This document shows, one piece after another, positions 61,449-64,000 of a stretch of 64,000 nt of DNA. Under the pieces are notes generated by a model. It was not told where the DNA came from. It worked only from the letters and a program-made list of their open reading frames with translations, and ran no database searches. Source of the DNA: Akkermansiaceae bacterium (GTDB lineage: Bacteria > Verrucomicrobiota > Verrucomicrobiia > Verrucomicrobiales > Akkermansiaceae); NCBI GenBank assembly GCA_903827375.1, contig CAIKHZ010000229.1, forward strand, positions 1-64,000, read 5' to 3'. How positions within the stretch are numbered: position 1 is the stretch's first letter; each line of letters begins with the position of its first letter. The position numbers and the translations under genes are program-made.

Positions 61449-62717
61449 TTAGGGCTGGGTTTGTGCGGCGCGCTCTTGGAGGTGGCGGGTGACGTTGTCC
61501 GGCAGCGGGTTTTGTTGGATCCAGGCCTGGGCGCTGGCCGGGTCGCGGCTCAACCATTTGTCCAAGGAGCGGTTATATGTGTTCTCTTGGTTGCCGGGAT
61601 CGGTGATGCTGCCGACGTAATTCAAAGCAAGGGCCGGATTGCTGCCAAAGGAGTGCCAAACAAACGTCTGAATGGTGCCATCGGTGATATCGGCTGGGTG
61701 GCTGCTGATCATGGCGGCGGCCGCCGTCGGGTCTTGGCCTGAGATGGCGGAAATGACGCCGCGCAAGGCATTACCGCGCTCTTCGCCTTTCGGCAGGGCT
61801 TCATAATAGGCCACGGCGGCGGATTTATCGGCGGTTGCCCAGGCCGCTAGCACGTTATCGAGGCTACGTTTGGTGGCCTCGCCGGGGTTAGCCAGCAACC
61901 AGTCGGCGGTGCCTTTAGGATCAGTTTGGGCCATTTGGTCGGCGGCGCGCATCATCGATCCATTGCGCAGCGAATCATCGGTGAGGGCGGAAATCCACGC
62001 ACGAGCGGCATCTGTGCCCTGGGCCAGGACGTGGGGGAGCATGGCGTCCAGAGCCTCACCGCGTTCGTTACTGCGGGGCATGCTGGTAAGCAATGCGGAG
62101 GCGCGGGCCGGATCAGTGGCACCGAGCGTGCGAATGATGCCAGCAAAGTAGGGATTGGCGTCGGTGCTGGTGTGGTTTGCCTGAGCCCAACGGATCGCGG
62201 CCTCCGGATCGGTGGCGGCCCAGGTCGAGAGGATCGTGGTGGCGGCAAAGCCACTGCGGGTGTTGGCTTGGGCGTAGGCGAGAGCGGCGGTGGGATCGAC
62301 CTGTGACCATGCGGTTAGCAACATGGCGTATTCGCTGAAGCGGCTTTCGGTGATCCCTAGGCCGCGGAATTTGGCAATGGCGGCTTCAAAATCACCCGGG
62401 GCGAGTTGGTCGATGTATGCGAGCAGGGCGCGGTTGCGGTCGAGGGCGTTTTCGCCGCGGACGATGGCTTCGAGTCGGCTGAGTTTATCTCCGCCAGAGG
62501 CACTGTGGCTGGAGTCCGGGTGGGCGTTGCGTTTGGAGCTGGCAGCGGAGTGATCGGCGGAATTTGCGGTGCGGGAGCTTGAGCGCAGGGTGGCGTTGCG
62601 GGAATCAGAGGCATCAGGCGCATCGCTGGAACCCGGGGAGGTGAATTTGCCAACGAGAAATCCGGCAACAGCGATCAGGACGGCTGCGGCGATGGTAGTG
62701 GCAGGAGTGAGTTTCAT
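61449..62717 (-). CDS. membrane-anchored tandem W-x-DP-A repeat protein
   Basis: 422 residues. An N-terminal helix (TIAAAVLIAVAGFLVGKFTS) anchors the protein; a Ser-rich linker follows. From about residue 110 a degenerate repeat of roughly 35 residues recurs, with the pattern W-x-x-x-DP-x-A-A-x-x-W/Y: LLTAWSQVDPTAALAYAQAN, ILSTWAATDPEAAIRWAQAN, LAAWATADKSAAVAYYEALP and LDKWLSRDPASAQAWIQQNP. Such helical repeat proteins occur in many copies in Verrucomicrobia and are presumed protein-binding scaffolds. No partner is obvious nearby. The leader AACTTTCATCACCCCTT has no SD. Confidence 0.65.
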   Translation of the reverse strand: MKLTPATTIAAAVLIAVAGFLVGKFTSPGSSDAPDASDSRNATLRSSSRTANSADHSAASSKRNAHPDSSHSASGGDKLSRLEAIVRGENALDRNRALLAYIDQLAPGDFEAAIAKFRGLGITESRFSEYAMLLTAWSQVDPTAALAYAQANTRSGFAATTILSTWAATDPEAAIRWAQANHTSTDANPYFAGIIRTLGATDPARASALLTSMPRSNERGEALDAMLPHVLAQGTDAARAWISALTDDSLRNGSMMRAADQMAQTDPKGTADWLLANPGEATKRSLDNVLAAWATADKSAAVAYYEALPKGEERGNALRGVISAISGQDPTAAAAMISSHPADITDGTIQTFVWHSFGSNPALALNYVGSITDPGNQENTYNRSLDKWLSRDPASAQAWIQQNPLPDNVTRHLQERAAQTQP

Positions 62718-63104
62718 AAGGGGTGATGAAAGTTAGGAGCAGGCTCTGTGACCCTTTTACCGATCCAAAGTGCCGAATATTTCTGCAAATATCCCTCAGG
62801 GCACGAGCGGGGCGCTTCCTTGGGGCCCAATGTGGCGGCGGCGGACCGAGATGTTTTCACGGTGAGTGGGGAAAATCGGTAGATCGAACCATGCCAGAGC
62901 AGGGCCACGCGTTATCTGGGTCACAGGCTCGTATCCACCTTGTCAGACTCTTACGCGCAAATCCCTGGCGCTCCACAGCAAGCCCTTCACGCCGCTGCCG
63001 TTGCCCCGCATCGCCCGCGCTCCATCCTGGCGCTTCGCGCTGAATCGCTCCCGGGCCCGGGCAAACGCCTCGTTCACAAACTCCTTGCTTCCGATCACCG
63101 CCCC

Positions 63105-63154
63105 ATCTGTGAAATACCTAACCCGACAATGCAATATCTATGCATTTCACAGAT
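63105..63154. repeat. 11-bp inverted repeat spanning the RAYT lesion
   Basis: ATCTGTGAAAT at 63105-63115 and ATTTCACAGAT at 63144-63154 are exact reverse complements 28 nt apart. One arm encodes FTD of the conserved RAYT C-terminus and the other contains the premature TGA. The symmetry suggests the lesion arose by copying or inversion of this short segment. Confidence 0.6.
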
Positions 63155-63235
63155 CCTTCAAGATAGTGCCGTTATCATTACTCTCTAACATATCGGACGT
63201 ATACCTCGTATATAGGCCCGCACGATTTCCCTCTC

Positions 63236-63295
63236 CACCCACCTCAGCTCCACCCACCTCAGCTCCACCCACCTCAGCTCCACCCACCTTAGCTA
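63236..63295. repeat. four 15-nt tandem repeats inside the RAYT frame
   Basis: CACCCACCTCAGCTC is repeated three times exactly and once with changes. On the minus strand it encodes GGAEV repeats. Copy number is likely variable between strains. Confidence 0.9.
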
Positions 63296-64000
63296 GCCAC
63301 GGCTTGCGTCCCAGGGCCAAGCCCATCAAGCGCCGGCATAGGCGTGAGACCTCCTGCCATTTCTCCGCCTCGAACCCCACTCCCTGATCGCAGAAATAGG
63401 CCCGCACCAAGCCCTCGCGAGCCTTCTTTCCGTTCCCTTTCTTCCCGCCGCCCACCGCTTCCCCATAACTGGACCAGCGGTAATCTGCCGGGTCTTTGAC
63501 CATCCCCGCCCGCACCGGATTGAGGTCGATGTAGGCTGCCATCGTCCGCGCCGCAACCCCGCTTTCCACGATCACGCTCTTGAACCGTTCTTCCCACAAG
63601 GTTCCCGTCCGCAAATGCACCCGGTTGAACCACCGAGTGAACCGGATCAACAAGCCTTTCATAAACTCACTTAAATCATGCATCCGGTAGGTGAATCGGG
63701 TGTGAATCGCTGCCACCCGTGCCACGTCCGCTCCTTCGTTCTCGCCAAAAGCGCACTTCCTCGCCTCCGCCAATTCCGCAGCCACACCCGCCACCATCAC
63801 CTCCGAATATAGCCCGCCCAGACGTCCCAGCAGCTCCTCATCACTCAATCCGCCATCCGCCATCGGCGGTACCTCCAGCAAAAGGTGAAAATGGTTCGAC
63901 ATCACGCAATACGACAAGACCCGGCAGCCCGAGAAATTCTCATACATCCGAAAATACATCCGGAACGCCTCGCATTCTCTCTCCTCAAACACAAACCGCC

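Larger units (their letters stand above)
62943..63992 (-). pseudogene. REP-associated tyrosine transposase (RAYT), disrupted and 5'-partial
   Basis: The frame enters at the right edge, so the RAYT N-terminus (RR-PG-xYHV region) lies outside the window. EERECEAFRMYFRMYENFSGCRVLSYCVMSNHFHLLLEVPP includes the HUH-type His pair; FNRVHLRTGTLWEERFKSVIVES and YIDLNPVRAGMVKDPADYRWSSYGEAVGG are typical of Y1/IS200-like RAYTs. After four GGAEV repeats the frame meets TGA at 63147 and TAG soon after. In the same frame, RVRYFTDGAVIGSKEFVNEAFARARERF continues to 62943, which is the normal RAYT C-terminus. The gene is therefore interrupted by two in-frame stops in the repeat-derived segment and may be inactive. 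Confidence 0.7.

Noticed and set aside
62943-63134. 63-aa minus-strand ORF as an independent gene
   Set aside because: It begins at a TTG within the RAYT C-terminal segment and is in frame with the main RAYT ORF, so it is the detached end of that gene.
63236-63295. CRISPR-like array of 15-nt repeats
   Set aside because: Units are directly adjacent without spacers and lie in a coding frame; no cas genes are present.

Overview
The window looks like chromosomal DNA of a polysaccharide-degrading member of the Verrucomicrobiota. This is inferred from the gene content: secreted hydrazine-synthase-alpha-like cytochromes with PD40 propellers, many secreted glycosidases, GH172 and DUF5703 proteins, a tandem W-x-DP-A repeat protein, a Ser/Thr kinase with an N-terminal zinc-ribbon-like segment, and a RAYT transposase whose C-terminus carries RYFTDG. 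The DNA is GC-rich by eye, with lower GC around 1-4 kb and in parts of 10-20 kb. Almost every gene is on the minus strand. The exceptions are the GreA/B-like gene, the acetate transporter, rluD and a 97-residue protein. No tRNA, rRNA, CRISPR array, prophage or SusCD/TonB uptake pair was seen.

Region 1 (1-20.7 kb) is a carbohydrate-degradation cluster. It runs from an alpha-L-fucosidase (GH29) through a GH78-like rhamnosidase, an SGNH hydrolase, an unclassified TIM-barrel glycosidase-like protein, GH51, an SGNH-GH43 fusion, GH2 and a GH63-like enzyme to an HzsA-like cytochrome. The expected sugars are L-fucose, L-rhamnose, L-arabinose and D-galactose, as in pectin side chains, arabinogalactan or an algal polysaccharide. 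The cluster carries gene relics: a GH78 start, a GH36-like start, an unidentified C-terminal piece, and a 34-codon scar in which the two ends of a second SGNH-GH43 gene are joined.

Region 2 (20.7-30.5 kb) holds a GreA/B-like gene and a probable operon of sugar epimerase, SDR dehydrogenase, NHS-type symporter, FGGY kinase, NHL-repeat lipoprotein and an HzsA-like protein fused to a SUMF1 domain. It appears to import and phosphorylate a sugar or polyol released outside the cell.

Region 3 (30.5-43.7 kb) is mixed: an MFS exporter, a squalene-cyclase-like protein, an HlyD-like protein, a spermidine-synthase-like protein, an MBL nuclease fused to only the N-terminal domain of a DNA ligase, a SatP acetate transporter, an ornithine-cyclodeaminase homologue, an exported rhamnose mutarotase, an exported FAD oxidoreductase and an amino-acid permease.

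Region 4 (43.7-48.1 kb) encodes a DUF5703 glycosidase, a GH172 protein and a ThuA-like protein; a clear intrinsic terminator separates the last two.

Region 5 (48.3-62.7 kb) mixes conserved genes (rarA, rluD, rimO, a Ser/Thr kinase) with a three-gene set: a SUMF1-like protein, a propeller-MauG cytochrome and an HzsA-like cytochrome. The window ends in a damaged RAYT transposase gene.

The best candidate for an undescribed system is the recurring HzsA-like/SUMF1-like partnership. The two are fused once and adjacent once, and both SUMF1 copies lack the formylglycine-generating cysteines. A second unusual signal is that many genes outside the glycosidase cluster lack a Shine-Dalgarno sequence and carry C/A-rich leaders with a recurring CATCC element.
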